64,000 nucleotides of DNA from Streptomyces sp. NBC_00572 (lineage in GTDB: Bacteria > Actinomycetota > Actinomycetes > Streptomycetales > Streptomycetaceae): NCBI RefSeq assembly GCF_026341815.1, contig NZ_JAPENX010000001.1:5642001-5706000 (forward strand), read 5' to 3'. The translations under genes were made by a program, and so were the position numbers. Of the stretch, positions 34,551-43,309 are shown one piece after another (position 1 is the stretch's first letter; each line of letters opens with the position of its first letter). The notes beneath the pieces are model-generated. The model did no database searches, was not told where the DNA came from, and was given only the letters and a program-made list of their open reading frames with translations.

Positions 34551-36725
34551 ATGAGCGAGAGCACCACCATCCGCTGGGAGCAGGACGAGACCGGGATCGT
34601 CACCCTCGTCCTCGACGACCCGAACCAGTCCGCCAACACCATGAACCAGGCCTTCCGGGCCTCGATCATCGCGATCGCCGACCGCGTGGAGGCCGAGAAG
34701 GACTCCATCCGCGGCATCATCTACACCTCCGCGAAGAAGACCTTCTTCGCGGGCGGCGACCTCAAGGACATGGTCCAGGCGGGCCCCGAGCACGCCCGGG
34801 ACATCTTCGAGGGCGCGCTGGAGATGAAGCGGGCGCTGCGCCGCATCGAGACCCTCGGCAAGCCTGTCGTCGCCGCGATCAACGGCGCCGCGCTCGGTGG
34901 GGGCTACGAGATCGCCCTCGCCTCCCACCACCGCGTCGCCCTCGACGCCCCCGGCTCCAAGATCGGCCTGCCCGAGGTCACCCTCGGCCTGCTGCCGGGC
35001 GGTGGCGGCGTCGCCCGTACCGTCCGCCTCATGGGCATCACCGACGCGCTGCTCAAGGTGCTGCTCCAGGGCACCCAGTACGCCCCCAAGCGCGCCCTCG
35101 ACAACGGCCTCGTCCACGAGGTGGCCGCCACCCGCGAGGAGATGATGGCCAAGGCCATCGCCTTCATCGACGCCCACCCCGAGTCCCGCCAGCCCTGGGA
35201 CGTCCCCGGCTACCGGATCCCCGGCGGCACCCCGTCGAACCCCAAGTTCGCGGCCAACCTGCCCGCCTTCCCCGCCAACCTGCGCAAGCAGCTCAACGGC
35301 GCGCCCTACCCGGCGCCCCGGAACATCATGGCCGCGGCCGTCGAGGGCTCCCAGGTCGACTTCGAGACCGCGCTCACCATCGAGAGCCGCTACTTCACCG
35401 AGCTGGTCGTCGGTCCGACGGCGAAGAACATGATCCAGGCGTTCTTCTTCGACCTCCAGGCCGTCAACTCCGGCGCGAGCCGCCCGAAGGGCATCGAGTC
35501 CCGCCCGGTCCGCAAGGTCGCCGTCCTCGGCGCGGGCATGATGGGCGCCGGCATCGCGTACTCCTGCGCCCGCGCCGGGATCGAGGTCGTCCTCAAGGAC
35601 GTCTCCGCCGAGTCCGCCGCGAAGGGCAAGGCCTACTCCGAGGCCCTCTGCGCCAAGGCCGTCTCCCGCGGCCGTACGACCCAGGAGAAGGCCGACGCGC
35701 TCCTCGCCCGCATCACGCCGACCTCCGAGGTCGGGGACCTGGCGGGCTGCGACGCGGTCATCGAGGCCGTCTTCGAGGACACGGCGCTCAAGCACAAGGT
35801 CTTCCAGGAGATCCAGGACGTCGTCGAGCCCGACGCGCTGCTCTGCTCCAACACCTCGACCCTGCCGATCTCCGTCCTCGCCGAGGGTGTGGAGCGCCAG
35901 GGCGACTTCGTCGGTCTGCACTTCTTCTCGCCCGTCGACAAGATGCCGCTCGTCGAGATCATCAGGGGCGAGCGGACCGGCGACGAGGCGCTCGCCCGCG
36001 CCTTCGACCTGGTCCGGCAGATCAACAAGACGCCGATCGTCGTCAACGACTCGCGCGGCTTCTTCACCTCCCGGGTGATCGGCCACTTCATCAACGAGGG
36101 CGTCGCCATGGTCGGCGAGGGCATCGAGCCCGCCTCCGTCGAGCAGGCCGCCGCGCAGGCCGGCTACCCGGCCAAGGTCCTCTCGCTGATGGACGAGCTG
36201 ACCCTGACCCTCCCGCGCAAGATCCGCAACGAGACGAAGCGGGCGATCGAGGAGGCCGGCGGCACCTGGGTCGGCCACCCGGGCGAGGCCGTCATCGACC
36301 GCATGGTCGACGAGTTCGGGCGGCCCGGCCGCAGCGGCGGCGCGGGCTTCTACGAGTACGGCGAGGACGGCAAGCGCGGGAAGCTCTGGCCCGGCCTGCG
36401 CGAGCACTTCGCCAAGCCCGGACACGAGATCCCCTTCCGCGACATGCAGGAGCGGATGCTCTTCGCCGAGGCCCTGGACACCGTCCGGCTCGTGGAGGAG
36501 GGCGTCCTGACCTCGGTCGCCGACGCCAACATCGGCTCCATCATGGGCATCGGCTTCCCGGCCTGGACCGGCGGCGTGCTCCAGTACATCAACGGTTACG
36601 AGGGCGGTGTCGCCGGATTCACGGCACGCGCGCGTGAGCTGGCCGCGACGTACGGCGAGCGGTTCACCCCGCCGGCGCTCCTGGTGGAGAAGGCCGAGCG
36701 GGGCGAGGTTTTCACCGACGCCTGA
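34551..36725 (+). CDS. FadB-type enoyl-CoA hydratase / 3-hydroxyacyl-CoA dehydrogenase
   Basis: A 724-aa bifunctional enzyme. Residues 1-300 are a crotonase domain (KKTFFAGGDLKDM, INGAALGGGYEIALA, GLPEVTLGLLPGGGG); from about 317 comes the NAD-binding 3-hydroxyacyl-CoA dehydrogenase (VAVLGAGMMGAGIAY, CSNTSTLPISVLAEG, GLHFFSPVDKMPLVEII) and its C-terminal helical domains. It hydrates enoyl-CoA and oxidises the 3-hydroxy product, feeding the thiolase encoded just upstream. GGAGAAG precedes ATG. Last gene of the operon. Confidence 0.96.
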   Translation: MSESTTIRWEQDETGIVTLVLDDPNQSANTMNQAFRASIIAIADRVEAEKDSIRGIIYTSAKKTFFAGGDLKDMVQAGPEHARDIFEGALEMKRALRRIETLGKPVVAAINGAALGGGYEIALASHHRVALDAPGSKIGLPEVTLGLLPGGGGVARTVRLMGITDALLKVLLQGTQYAPKRALDNGLVHEVAATREEMMAKAIAFIDAHPESRQPWDVPGYRIPGGTPSNPKFAANLPAFPANLRKQLNGAPYPAPRNIMAAAVEGSQVDFETALTIESRYFTELVVGPTAKNMIQAFFFDLQAVNSGASRPKGIESRPVRKVAVLGAGMMGAGIAYSCARAGIEVVLKDVSAESAAKGKAYSEALCAKAVSRGRTTQEKADALLARITPTSEVGDLAGCDAVIEAVFEDTALKHKVFQEIQDVVEPDALLCSNTSTLPISVLAEGVERQGDFVGLHFFSPVDKMPLVEIIRGERTGDEALARAFDLVRQINKTPIVVNDSRGFFTSRVIGHFINEGVAMVGEGIEPASVEQAAAQAGYPAKVLSLMDELTLTLPRKIRNETKRAIEEAGGTWVGHPGEAVIDRMVDEFGRPGRSGGAGFYEYGEDGKRGKLWPGLREHFAKPGHEIPFRDMQERMLFAEALDTVRLVEEGVLTSVADANIGSIMGIGFPAWTGGVLQYINGYEGGVAGFTARARELAATYGERFTPPALLVEKAERGEVFTDA

Positions 36726-36726
36726 G

Positions 36727-36850
36727 CGGTGCCGCTCGGCGAAGGGGCCGGTGTCCGTGCGGTGCGGGGGCCGGCTCCGGAGCGGTGTGCGGGGCCGGCT
36801 CCGGGGGCCGGCCGTCCGGGTGGTGCCGGGGGCCGGTTCCCGGCCGGCCC
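36727..36850. repeat. degenerate GC-rich repeats and hairpin after FadB
   Basis: Repeated GCGGTG(C/T)GGGGGCCGGCTCCGG-like units (about 23 bp) start right after the stop. The end holds the hairpin ggccgg-ttc-ccggcc (36831-36845) and a longer inverted repeat (36805-36814 with 36841-36850), a likely bidirectional terminator against the MerR gene. Confidence 0.6.
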
Positions 36851-36852
36851 TC

Positions 36853-37590
36853 TCACCGAGTCCTGAACGCCGTCCTCAGCTCCTCGCTCAGCGAGCGCTG
36901 GAAGGCCGTGAGGAGGGCCTGGACCACCATCGGCTGCATGTGCGCCGAGAGCGACTTCATCGCGCTCAGGTGGTCCGGGTCCTCCCCGCTCTCCCGGTAC
37001 GGGCTCCACACCTCGTCCCGGAACAGCCGGGACAGCTCCTGGGCGGCAGCGCGCGCGTGCTCCAGGAGAACGGTGCGGGAGGCGAGGATCGTCTCGTGCT
37101 CGATGGGCACGTCGAGCAGCTCGACGCCGAGCCGCAGCAGGGAGCCGTCGAGCCGGAAGGTGTCGTCCTCGGCGGTCCGGTCGAGCACCCCCATCGCGGC
37201 CAGCCGGTCCACGTCCCGCCCGGTCAGCGCCCGCCCGGCCCGCCGCTCCAGCTCGCGCCGGGTGATGGACTCGGCGGACTCCGGCGCCCAGGAGGCCACC
37301 AGGGCCCGGTGGATCGCCAGGTCCTGCGCGCTGAGGTCGGGCGGCAGCTGCTCCAGGTACCGCTCGATCGCGGCCAGCGTCATCCCCTGCCGCTGGAGCT
37401 CCTCGATGAGCGCCAGCCGGGACAGATGGCCCTGCCCGTAGTGCCCGACCCGCCGCGCCCCGATGACGGGTGGCGGAAGGAGTCCGCGGGTCCCGTAGAA
37501 CCGCACGGTCCGCACCGTGACCCCGGCCCGCGCGGCCAGCTCGTCGACGGTGTAGCTGGGCCCGCCCTCCTCGTCGCTCCCGACGCCCAT
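36853..37590 (-). CDS. MerR-family regulator
   Basis: About 245 aa. The N-terminal MerR wing-helix is clear: YTVDELAARAGVTVRTVRFYGTRGLLPPP, RVGHYGQGHLSRLALIEELQRQGMTLAAIERYL. The C-terminal 150 residues are a helical effector domain, all hydrophilic, with no Cys ligands for metals. ATG 37590 with GAGG 8 nt upstream is chosen; a GTG at 37659 would add 23 residues. It is convergent with the beta-oxidation operon, and may govern it (inference from position). Confidence 0.88.
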   Translation of the reverse strand: MGVGSDEEGGPSYTVDELAARAGVTVRTVRFYGTRGLLPPPVIGARRVGHYGQGHLSRLALIEELQRQGMTLAAIERYLEQLPPDLSAQDLAIHRALVASWAPESAESITRRELERRAGRALTGRDVDRLAAMGVLDRTAEDDTFRLDGSLLRLGVELLDVPIEHETILASRTVLLEHARAAAQELSRLFRDEVWSPYRESGEDPDHLSAMKSLSAHMQPMVVQALLTAFQRSLSEELRTAFRTR

Positions 37591-37641
37591 CCGAGGTGCC
37601 TCGCTTCCGCTGCCGTCGACCGGCCGGTCCCGGTCGCTTGA

Positions 37642-37671
37642 ACAGTATTGCTGTCTCACCAGCGCTGTAAA
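37642..37671 (-). promoter_or_regulatory. MerR gene promoter with palindrome
   Basis: On the minus strand TTTACA (37666-37671), an 18-bp spacer and TACTGT (37642-37647) form a promoter, and ACAG-TATTG-CTGT (37642-37654) is an inverted repeat over its -10. A long spacer with dyad is typical of MerR-type control. Confidence 0.6.
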
Positions 37672-37713
37672 AGAGCACGCGCACTGTCAGTGGTGCCCCG
37701 TAGCGTGATCGTC

Positions 37714-38208
37714 ATGAACGCCATCACGAGCGGCATCACGTATGTGCGGGGGGACGCGACCGCGCCACGGGGCGAGGGCGTCAGGATCATCGCCCACGTC
37801 TGCAACGACATCGGTGCCTGGGGCAGGGGCATCGTCCTGGCGATCTCACGCCGCTGGCCCGCGCCCGAGGCCGCCTTCCGGCAATGGCACCGCGAGCGCG
37901 AGCGGAACGACTACGGGCTCGGCGCGGCCCAGTTCGTGCGGGTCGAGCCCGAACTGTGGGTGGCCAATCTGGTCGGCCAGCGGGGGATACGCACCGTGCG
38001 TGACACGGCCGTACCCGTGCGGTACGAGGCGATCGACGCCGCGCTCGGACTGCTCGCCGACAGGGCGACCGGGCTGGGGGCCTCCGTGCACATGCCGCGC
38101 ATCGGCTGCGGGCTCGCGGGAGGCTCCTGGGAGCGGGTCGAGCCCCTCGTCGTGCGACGCCTGGTGGACCGGGGGATACCGGTCACGGTGTACGACTTCG
38201 ACGCTTAA
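37714..38208 (+). CDS. macro-domain (ADP-ribose-binding) protein
   Basis: A 164-aa stand-alone macro domain: ITYVRGDATAPRGEGVRIIAHVCNDIGAWGRGI carries the ADP-ribose-binding Asn/Asp and loop, and HMPRIGCGLAGGSWERVEPLV the second phosphate loop. Such proteins remove ADP-ribose or hydrolyse ADP-ribose-1''-phosphate. TAGCGT (37701-37706) is 7 nt before ATG 37714, so the mRNA is probably leaderless. No ADP-ribosyltransferase or sirtuin gene is adjacent. Confidence 0.93.
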   Translation: MNAITSGITYVRGDATAPRGEGVRIIAHVCNDIGAWGRGIVLAISRRWPAPEAAFRQWHRERERNDYGLGAAQFVRVEPELWVANLVGQRGIRTVRDTAVPVRYEAIDAALGLLADRATGLGASVHMPRIGCGLAGGSWERVEPLVVRRLVDRGIPVTVYDFDA

Positions 38209-38301
38209 GGGGCGCGGGGGCGGGGCGTCGCGGGGGCCGACGGGGGCGGCGGCTAGAGTCTGCGGCTGTTCGAACTGGGGGAACGGGAACAGGGGAGTCA
38301 G

Positions 38302-38796
38302 ATGTACACGCAACTCAGGGAGACGGCGCAAGAGTTGGCCGGAGTCCTGTGGCGGGAGCACACCGTCTACCGGGAGCGGGGCGGCGGTGTGGTGATTCGG
38401 GGCGAGCATGTGGGCCGCTGGATAAGCCTCGGCCCGACCGGGGGCAAGGACCAGGCGCTGCTGCGTGCCGGGCGGCTTCTCGACGGGGGCACCACGGCCC
38501 CGGCCCGTTCCGAGGTGGTCGTCGACCTGACGGCCGGGACGGCGGAGCTGGCGGCGGTCTGCCGGAGCCTGCTCGCCGACGTCGCCGCGGTCGCCGAGCC
38601 CGCTCCGGCAGGGGCGAGGAAGCGGGGCGGACCGGAGAAGAAGGCGAAGCCGGGTCGGACGGCGCGTGCCGCCCGACCCGGCAGGCCCCGTAAGGAGCGG
38701 CACACGAGCTTCGGGTCCTTCGTCGTGCTGCTCTGTGTCGCAGGGGTGCTCGGGGCCTGGCTCTACAGCCTCTTCGGCGGCGGGTACGGGTACTGA
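38302..38796 (+). CDS. hypothetical tail-anchored membrane protein
   Basis: A 164-aa protein not recognised. Residues 1-95 form a compact mixed alpha/beta part (RETAQELAGVLWREHTVYRE, IRGEHVGRWISLGP), then comes a Lys/Arg/Gly-rich linker and one C-terminal membrane helix (FVVLLCVAGVLGAWLYSLF). The topology suggests a cytosolic domain held at the membrane. GGGGAG lies 6-7 nt before ATG and a TAGAGT box is at 38254-38259. Confidence 0.75.
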   Translation: MYTQLRETAQELAGVLWREHTVYRERGGGVVIRGEHVGRWISLGPTGGKDQALLRAGRLLDGGTTAPARSEVVVDLTAGTAELAAVCRSLLADVAAVAEPAPAGARKRGGPEKKAKPGRTARAARPGRPRKERHTSFGSFVVLLCVAGVLGAWLYSLFGGGYGY

Positions 38797-38821
38797 CGCC
38801 CGCCTCCGTCTGTCGGTCGGC

Positions 38822-39826
38822 TCAGAAGCCGGTGACCGGGTAGTGGTCGGAGAGGTTGGTGTACGTGTAGCTCGTGCCCCAGCTGGAGACCGTCCACGGG
38901 GCGCTCTTCTCCAGGACCACGTGGTTGGTCCAGTTCGCGGGCCGGGCGTTCCCCGAGCGGTAGAGGACGTAGTCGAGGTCCTCGCGCGGGTCGTCCGGGT
39001 AGCGCTCGGAGGCGATCGAGTTCAGGTCGGTGTCGAAGGAGTACGGGTGGCCGGTGCGGGCGTCGGCCCCCGTCAGGCCCGCGTCGGCGAGCATCGTTCC
39101 GTACTCGGGGGTGTGCGAGTCGACGTTCATGTCACCGGCGACGATCACCTGCTCGTTCGCCGGGATGTTCTTGGCGTCGAGGAAGGCGTCGATCGCCTTG
39201 AACTGACGGCTGCGCATCTGCGCCGCCTCGCCCGCCGAGCAGCCCGGGTCGGTGGACTGGGCGTGGGTGCCGACGACGTGGACCTTGCTGCCGTTGACGT
39301 CGAGCACGGCGTACGCGAAGCCCTTGTTCGACCACCAGTCGGCGCCGCAGGCGTCCTTGTAGACGTGCTGCTCCTTGCGGATGATCGGCCACTTGCTGAG
39401 GATCGTCACCCCGCCGTCCTCGGGGGTGGTCGCGGAGTAGGAGCCGCCGGTGGCGTCCCAGCCGCTCTTGCTGCGGCCCACGATCGGGGTCTGGTACGGG
39501 TACTGGCCGGCGGAGTTCGCCTTGAGGGCGTCCGAGGCGGAGTTGTCGAAGGCCTCCTGGACGACGACGACGTCCTGCCCCTGGTACCAGGGGGCCGCGG
39601 GGATCGCCTTGGCCCGGTGGTCCTGGCCCCAGTTCGGGTAGAGCGTCTTCGAGAACAGGAACGTGTTGTACGTCAGCACCTTCAGCCGCGGGGCCTCGGC
39701 GGCCGCCCCGGCGGAGGCGGCGGTCGCGCCCGGAGCGGTCGCGGCCAGGGTGGCGGCCGCGAGGGCCAGGGAAAGGGCGGCGCCGGGGGCGCGGCGGAGC
39801 GCGGCGAACGACACGGGAACTCCCAT
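38822..39826 (-). CDS. exported sphingomyelinase C-like phosphodiesterase (EEP superfamily)
   Basis: A 334-aa secreted protein with a signal peptide (residues 1-37) then an exonuclease-endonuclease-phosphatase domain: LKVLTYNTFLF, DVVVVQEAFDNSASDAL, VVGTHAQSTDPGCS, VIVAGDMNVDSHTPEY and LDYVLYR, ending SDHYPVTGF with the catalytic His. This matches bacterial sphingomyelin phosphodiesterases, which release ceramide. ATG 39826 has GGGAGT nearby. It stands alone and is divergent from the ATP synthase b-like gene. Confidence 0.93.
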   Translation of the reverse strand: MGVPVSFAALRRAPGAALSLALAAATLAATAPGATAASAGAAAEAPRLKVLTYNTFLFSKTLYPNWGQDHRAKAIPAAPWYQGQDVVVVQEAFDNSASDALKANSAGQYPYQTPIVGRSKSGWDATGGSYSATTPEDGGVTILSKWPIIRKEQHVYKDACGADWWSNKGFAYAVLDVNGSKVHVVGTHAQSTDPGCSAGEAAQMRSRQFKAIDAFLDAKNIPANEQVIVAGDMNVDSHTPEYGTMLADAGLTGADARTGHPYSFDTDLNSIASERYPDDPREDLDYVLYRSGNARPANWTNHVVLEKSAPWTVSSWGTSYTYTNLSDHYPVTGF

Positions 39827-39984
39827 GAGGGTGTGGGGGGTTGTGCTGGCGCGGCACATACAATCAGCCGGAGTTACCTTCCGGTAGCCTTTGGGTGCCG
39901 GGAATCTGGCCGGACTCGCACGAAAGCGACAACTCTCGCCAGGGAGCCCGAAATGTCGCTTTTTCTAGCAGGTAGAATGCGCGC

Positions 39985-40473
39985 ATGACCCTCGCTTCGA
40001 ACTCGACTGTCTTCAACATGGACCTCGGTCCGCTCAACCCTGTCTGGGCGGAGCTCATCCTCGGCCTGGTGCTGTTCGCCCTCACCTTCCTCATCCTGGC
40101 GAAGGGCATCCTGCCGAAGATCCGGCGCACCCTCGACGAGCGCGAGGACGCCATCGACGGCGGCACCGGGCGCGCCGACGACCTGCGCGCCGAGGCCACC
40201 CAGATCCGTGAGCAGTACGAGGCCGAGCTGGCCGAGGCCCGCCACGAGGCCGCCCGTATCCGCTCCAAGGCCGTCGAGGAGGGCTCGGTGGCCATCGCCG
40301 CCGCCCGCGCCGAGGGCAACGCCGAGCGTGAGTCGATCATCGCCGCCGGTTCCGTGAAGATCGCCGAGGAGCGCGCCGCCGCCGAGCGCGAGCTCAACGC
40401 CGATGTCGACGCCTGGGCCCACGCCCTCGCCGCCCGCATCGTCGGCGAGCCGGTCGGCGCCGACCGCGGCTGA
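39985..40473 (+). CDS. orphan ATP synthase F0 subunit b-like protein
   Basis: A 162-aa protein: one N-terminal membrane helix (VWAELILGLVLFALTFLIL), then a long charged coiled coil (LDEREDAIDGGTGRADDLRAE, AELAEARHEAARIRSKAVEE), as in F0 subunit b. No other atp gene is near; the neighbours are a phosphodiesterase and a DUF2236 oxygenase. It may be a second, specialised b subunit or a membrane scaffold that borrowed the fold. TAGAAT (39973-39978) is 6 nt before ATG, indicating a leaderless mRNA. A strong terminator follows. Confidence 0.9.
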   Translation: MTLASNSTVFNMDLGPLNPVWAELILGLVLFALTFLILAKGILPKIRRTLDEREDAIDGGTGRADDLRAEATQIREQYEAELAEARHEAARIRSKAVEEGSVAIAAARAEGNAERESIIAAGSVKIAEERAAAERELNADVDAWAHALAARIVGEPVGADRG

Positions 40474-40486
40474 CCCGTACTCCCCG

Positions 40487-40533
40487 GAAGGGGCCGTCAC
40501 CAGGGGCCGAAACGCCCGGGTGACGGCCCCTTC
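40487..40533 (+). terminator. terminator after the orphan b-subunit gene
   Basis: A perfect 15-bp stem, gaaggggccgtcacc (40487-40501) with its complement at 40519-40533, 13 nt after the stop. Confidence 0.9.
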
Positions 40534-40570
40534 GTCGTGGGTGCAGCCTGGAGTGTGAGGAGAGAGCCCC

Positions 40571-41455
40571 ATGGAGCATGTGACGTCAGGCGAGCAGGTC
40601 CCCGTCGGCGGCGATCCGCTGCCGCCGCCGGTCGGCGGCGTGCTGTGGAGCGTGGCCGGCGACATCCGGGCGCTCCTGATGCTCCCCGCCGCCCTCACGA
40701 TGCAGGTCGCCCACCCCGCCATCGGCGCCGGCGTCGACGCCCACTCGGTCTTCCGCACCGACCCCTGGGGCCGGGGCGAACGCTCCCTGCGCTCGGTCCA
40801 GCTGTGGATCTACGGCGGCGAGGACGCCGCGCGGGAGGGGCGCCGCCTCCGGCAGCTGCACCGCGACATCCAGGGCACCGACGCCCATGGGCGCCGCTAC
40901 CACGCACTGACCCCCGCCTACTACTCCTGGGTGCACGCGACCGGCTTCCCCGTCTACGCCCACGGCCTCCGGCTCCTCGCCCGCCCGCTCACCGAGGCAC
41001 AGGAACGGCAGCTGTACGCCGAGTGGCTCCAGGTCGGCAGGATCCTCGGCATCCACGACCGGGACATGCCACAGACGATCGAGGAGTTCTGGCCGTACTA
41101 CCGGAAGGTCCTCGCGGACGAGCTGGAAGCGACCGTCGTCGTCCGCGAGCTGCTCGACCCCGACCAGCCCGTCCCCGCCCCCGACCGGGGTCCGCTGCCG
41201 GTCCGGCTCGCCCTCCGGCTGCTCTGGCCGGCCCTGCGCCGTCCGTTCCTGCGGCTGCGTGCCTTCCTCACCGTCGGCATGATGCCGCCGGACGCCCGGG
41301 AGGCCATCGGGCTCGCATGGACGGACGAGCAGGAGCGCGCGCTGCGCCGGTTCGCCCGGGTGGTCCGGGTGGTGGTCCCCGTCCTGCCGGAGCGGCTGCG
41401 CTATCTGCCACTGGCCCGGAAGGCCCGCGAGGCCGCCCGCCGCGCTGCGCGCTGA
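40571..41455 (+). CDS. DUF2236 (MpaB/latex-clearing-type) oxygenase family protein
   Basis: A 294-aa protein. ALLMLPAALTMQVAHPAIGAGVDAHSVFRTDPWGRGERSLR is the conserved DUF2236 start; HRDIQGTDAHGRRYHALTPAYYSWVHATGF holds conserved His residues and ILGIHDRDMPQTIEEFWPYY another. Relatives (MpaB, Lcp) are b-type heme oxygenases, so heme binding is likely, while the substrate is unknown. GAGGAGAG lies upstream of ATG. Its stop falls in the first unit of a tandem repeat. Confidence 0.9.
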   Translation: MEHVTSGEQVPVGGDPLPPPVGGVLWSVAGDIRALLMLPAALTMQVAHPAIGAGVDAHSVFRTDPWGRGERSLRSVQLWIYGGEDAAREGRRLRQLHRDIQGTDAHGRRYHALTPAYYSWVHATGFPVYAHGLRLLARPLTEAQERQLYAEWLQVGRILGIHDRDMPQTIEEFWPYYRKVLADELEATVVVRELLDPDQPVPAPDRGPLPVRLALRLLWPALRRPFLRLRAFLTVGMMPPDAREAIGLAWTDEQERALRRFARVVRVVVPVLPERLRYLPLARKAREAARRAAR

Positions 41456-41532
41456 CGGACGGCCCCGCTGACGGACGGCCCCGGTGAAGGACGGCTCCCA
41501 TGACCGTACGGCTCCGGTGACCGTACGGTTCC
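41451..41532. repeat. five 16-17 bp tandem repeats across the oxygenase stop codon
   Basis: GCTGACGGACGGCCCC occurs twice exactly (41451-41466, 41467-41482), followed by three degenerate units to 41532. The first unit contains the stop TGA (41453-41455). Confidence 0.85.
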
Positions 41533-41549
41533 GGTCACCGCTCGGCTGA

Positions 41550-43118
41550 TCAGTGCCTGCCGGGGTGCTCCGTCTCGTGGACGGTGTTCGTCGCCGCGAT
41601 CTTCTTCCAGGACTTCGGCTGGACCGGCTTCGGCTGCGCGGCCCTCGGAGCGGCCGAGCGGGCGGACGAGGTGCCGGACGCGGGCGCCGCGGGCGCCGCC
41701 GCGGACAGGCCGACCGCGGCCGCCGTCGACGCGGAGGGCTTCGACGGCTGGTACAGCCAGGTGTCGAAGAGCTCGGCCAGCGGCTTGCCGGAGACCTTCT
41801 CGGCGTACCGCACGAAGTCGGCGACCCGCGCGTTGCCGTACGCGAACTGCTGCGGCCAGCCCTTCAGGATCGCGAAGAAGTCCTCGTCGCCGATCTCGTT
41901 GCGCAGCGCCTGGAGGGCCAGCGCGCCCCGGTCGTAGACGGCGATGTGGAACTGGTTCTCGGCGCCCGGGTCACCCGGCTTCACCGTCCAGAACGGGTCC
42001 TCGGCCGTCCGGGTGGCGTACACGTAGTCCGCCAGCTCCTGGGCCGTCCCCTCGCCCTCCTTCTCCGACCACAGCCACTGGCTGTAGCGGGCGAAGCCCT
42101 CGTTGACCCAGATGTCCTTCCAGTCGCGGACGGACACGCTGTCGCCGTACCACTGGTGCGCCAGCTCGTGCACGACCACCGACACGTTCGCGCCGTTGGC
42201 GAACTGCCGCGGGCTGTAGAAGGGCCGGGTCTGCGTCTCCAGGGCGAAGCCGCTGGTCACGTTCGGCACGTACCCGCCGAGGGAGTTGAACGGGTACGGC
42301 CCGAAGACCCCCTCCAGCCACTCCGCGACCTCGGTCGTGCGCTCGATCGAGGCGCGCGCGGCGCCGTCGTTGTCGCCGAGGTCCTTGCTGTACGCGTTGA
42401 GGACGGGCAGCCCGTTCGCCGTCTTGTCCGTCGTGATGTCGAACTTGCCGACGGCGAGCGTGGCCAGATACGTCGCCTGCGGCTTGTTGGAACGCCAGTT
42501 GAAGCGGGTCCAGCCGAGGCGAGAGGACTGCGACTGCAGCACGCCGTTGCTGATGGCCTGGGTGCCGTCCGGCACCGAGACGGAGACGTCGAAGGTGGCC
42601 TTGTCCAGCGGGTGGTCGTTGGACGGGAACCACCAGACGGCCGAGTCCGGCTCCTGCGCGGCGACACCGCCGTCCGGGGTGCGGGCCCAGGCCGACCAGC
42701 CGTCGATCTTCACCTCGGAGGGCTTGCCCGCGTAACGGACGACGATCGAGATCGCCTTGTTCTTCTCCAGCGGCGCGGCCGGGGTGACCTCCAGCTCGTG
42801 GGCGCCCGAAGCGGTGAACTTCGCGAGGCGGCCGTTGACCCGGACCTCGCTGACCGTCAGGCCGAGATCGAGGTTGAACCGGGAGAGGTTCTGCTTGGCG
42901 GTGGCGACGATCGTCGCCGTGCCCTCCAGCAGGTCCGTGGCGGGCTGGTACTTCAGGCGCAGGTCGTAGTGGGAGACGTCGTATCCGCCGTTGCCACTGG
43001 TGGGGTAGTAGGAGTCGCCGATGCCCGGGGCCCCAGGAGTGAAGTCGGCCGCCGATGCCGGGATCGCCAGCAGCAGGGAGGCCGCGAGGGCGCTCGGAAC
43101 GATGATTCTGCGGTGCAC
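41550..43118 (-). CDS. exported M1-family zinc aminopeptidase
   Basis: A 522-aa secreted peptidase. A signal peptide (residues 1-25) is followed by the M1 N-domain and the gluzincin site VVVHELAHQWYGDS near residue 315 with the distal Glu in IWVNEGFARY. The substrate-site motif GxMEN is replaced by GFALETQTR. The C-terminal 80 residues are an Ala/Pro/Lys-rich tail ending in basic residues, perhaps for wall retention. GTG 43118 is chosen because GGGGAG lies 5 nt upstream. Confidence 0.92.
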   Translation of the reverse strand: MHRRIIVPSALAASLLLAIPASAADFTPGAPGIGDSYYPTSGNGGYDVSHYDLRLKYQPATDLLEGTATIVATAKQNLSRFNLDLGLTVSEVRVNGRLAKFTASGAHELEVTPAAPLEKNKAISIVVRYAGKPSEVKIDGWSAWARTPDGGVAAQEPDSAVWWFPSNDHPLDKATFDVSVSVPDGTQAISNGVLQSQSSRLGWTRFNWRSNKPQATYLATLAVGKFDITTDKTANGLPVLNAYSKDLGDNDGAARASIERTTEVAEWLEGVFGPYPFNSLGGYVPNVTSGFALETQTRPFYSPRQFANGANVSVVVHELAHQWYGDSVSVRDWKDIWVNEGFARYSQWLWSEKEGEGTAQELADYVYATRTAEDPFWTVKPGDPGAENQFHIAVYDRGALALQALRNEIGDEDFFAILKGWPQQFAYGNARVADFVRYAEKVSGKPLAELFDTWLYQPSKPSASTAAAVGLSAAAPAAPASGTSSARSAAPRAAQPKPVQPKSWKKIAATNTVHETEHPGRH

Positions 43119-43309
43119 AGGTGCTCCCCAAGTCATAAGAAACGTAAGACGCGCGGGTGGTCGTCGGTCCTTAGCCAGGACACTATTCAGAGCCCCGACG
43201 CACCGTCACGTCCAGAGGACCCGCTGCCACACGATCGCCATGTGGCCGACATGAACCCATCAGTCTCAGGAGTGACTTGAATCCGCCCTGGTCCTGGGCC
43301 CGCCCGGAC

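Noticed and set aside
34527..36425. A 632-codon minus-strand frame opposite FadB
   Set aside because: Antisense shadow; FadB motifs span its whole length.
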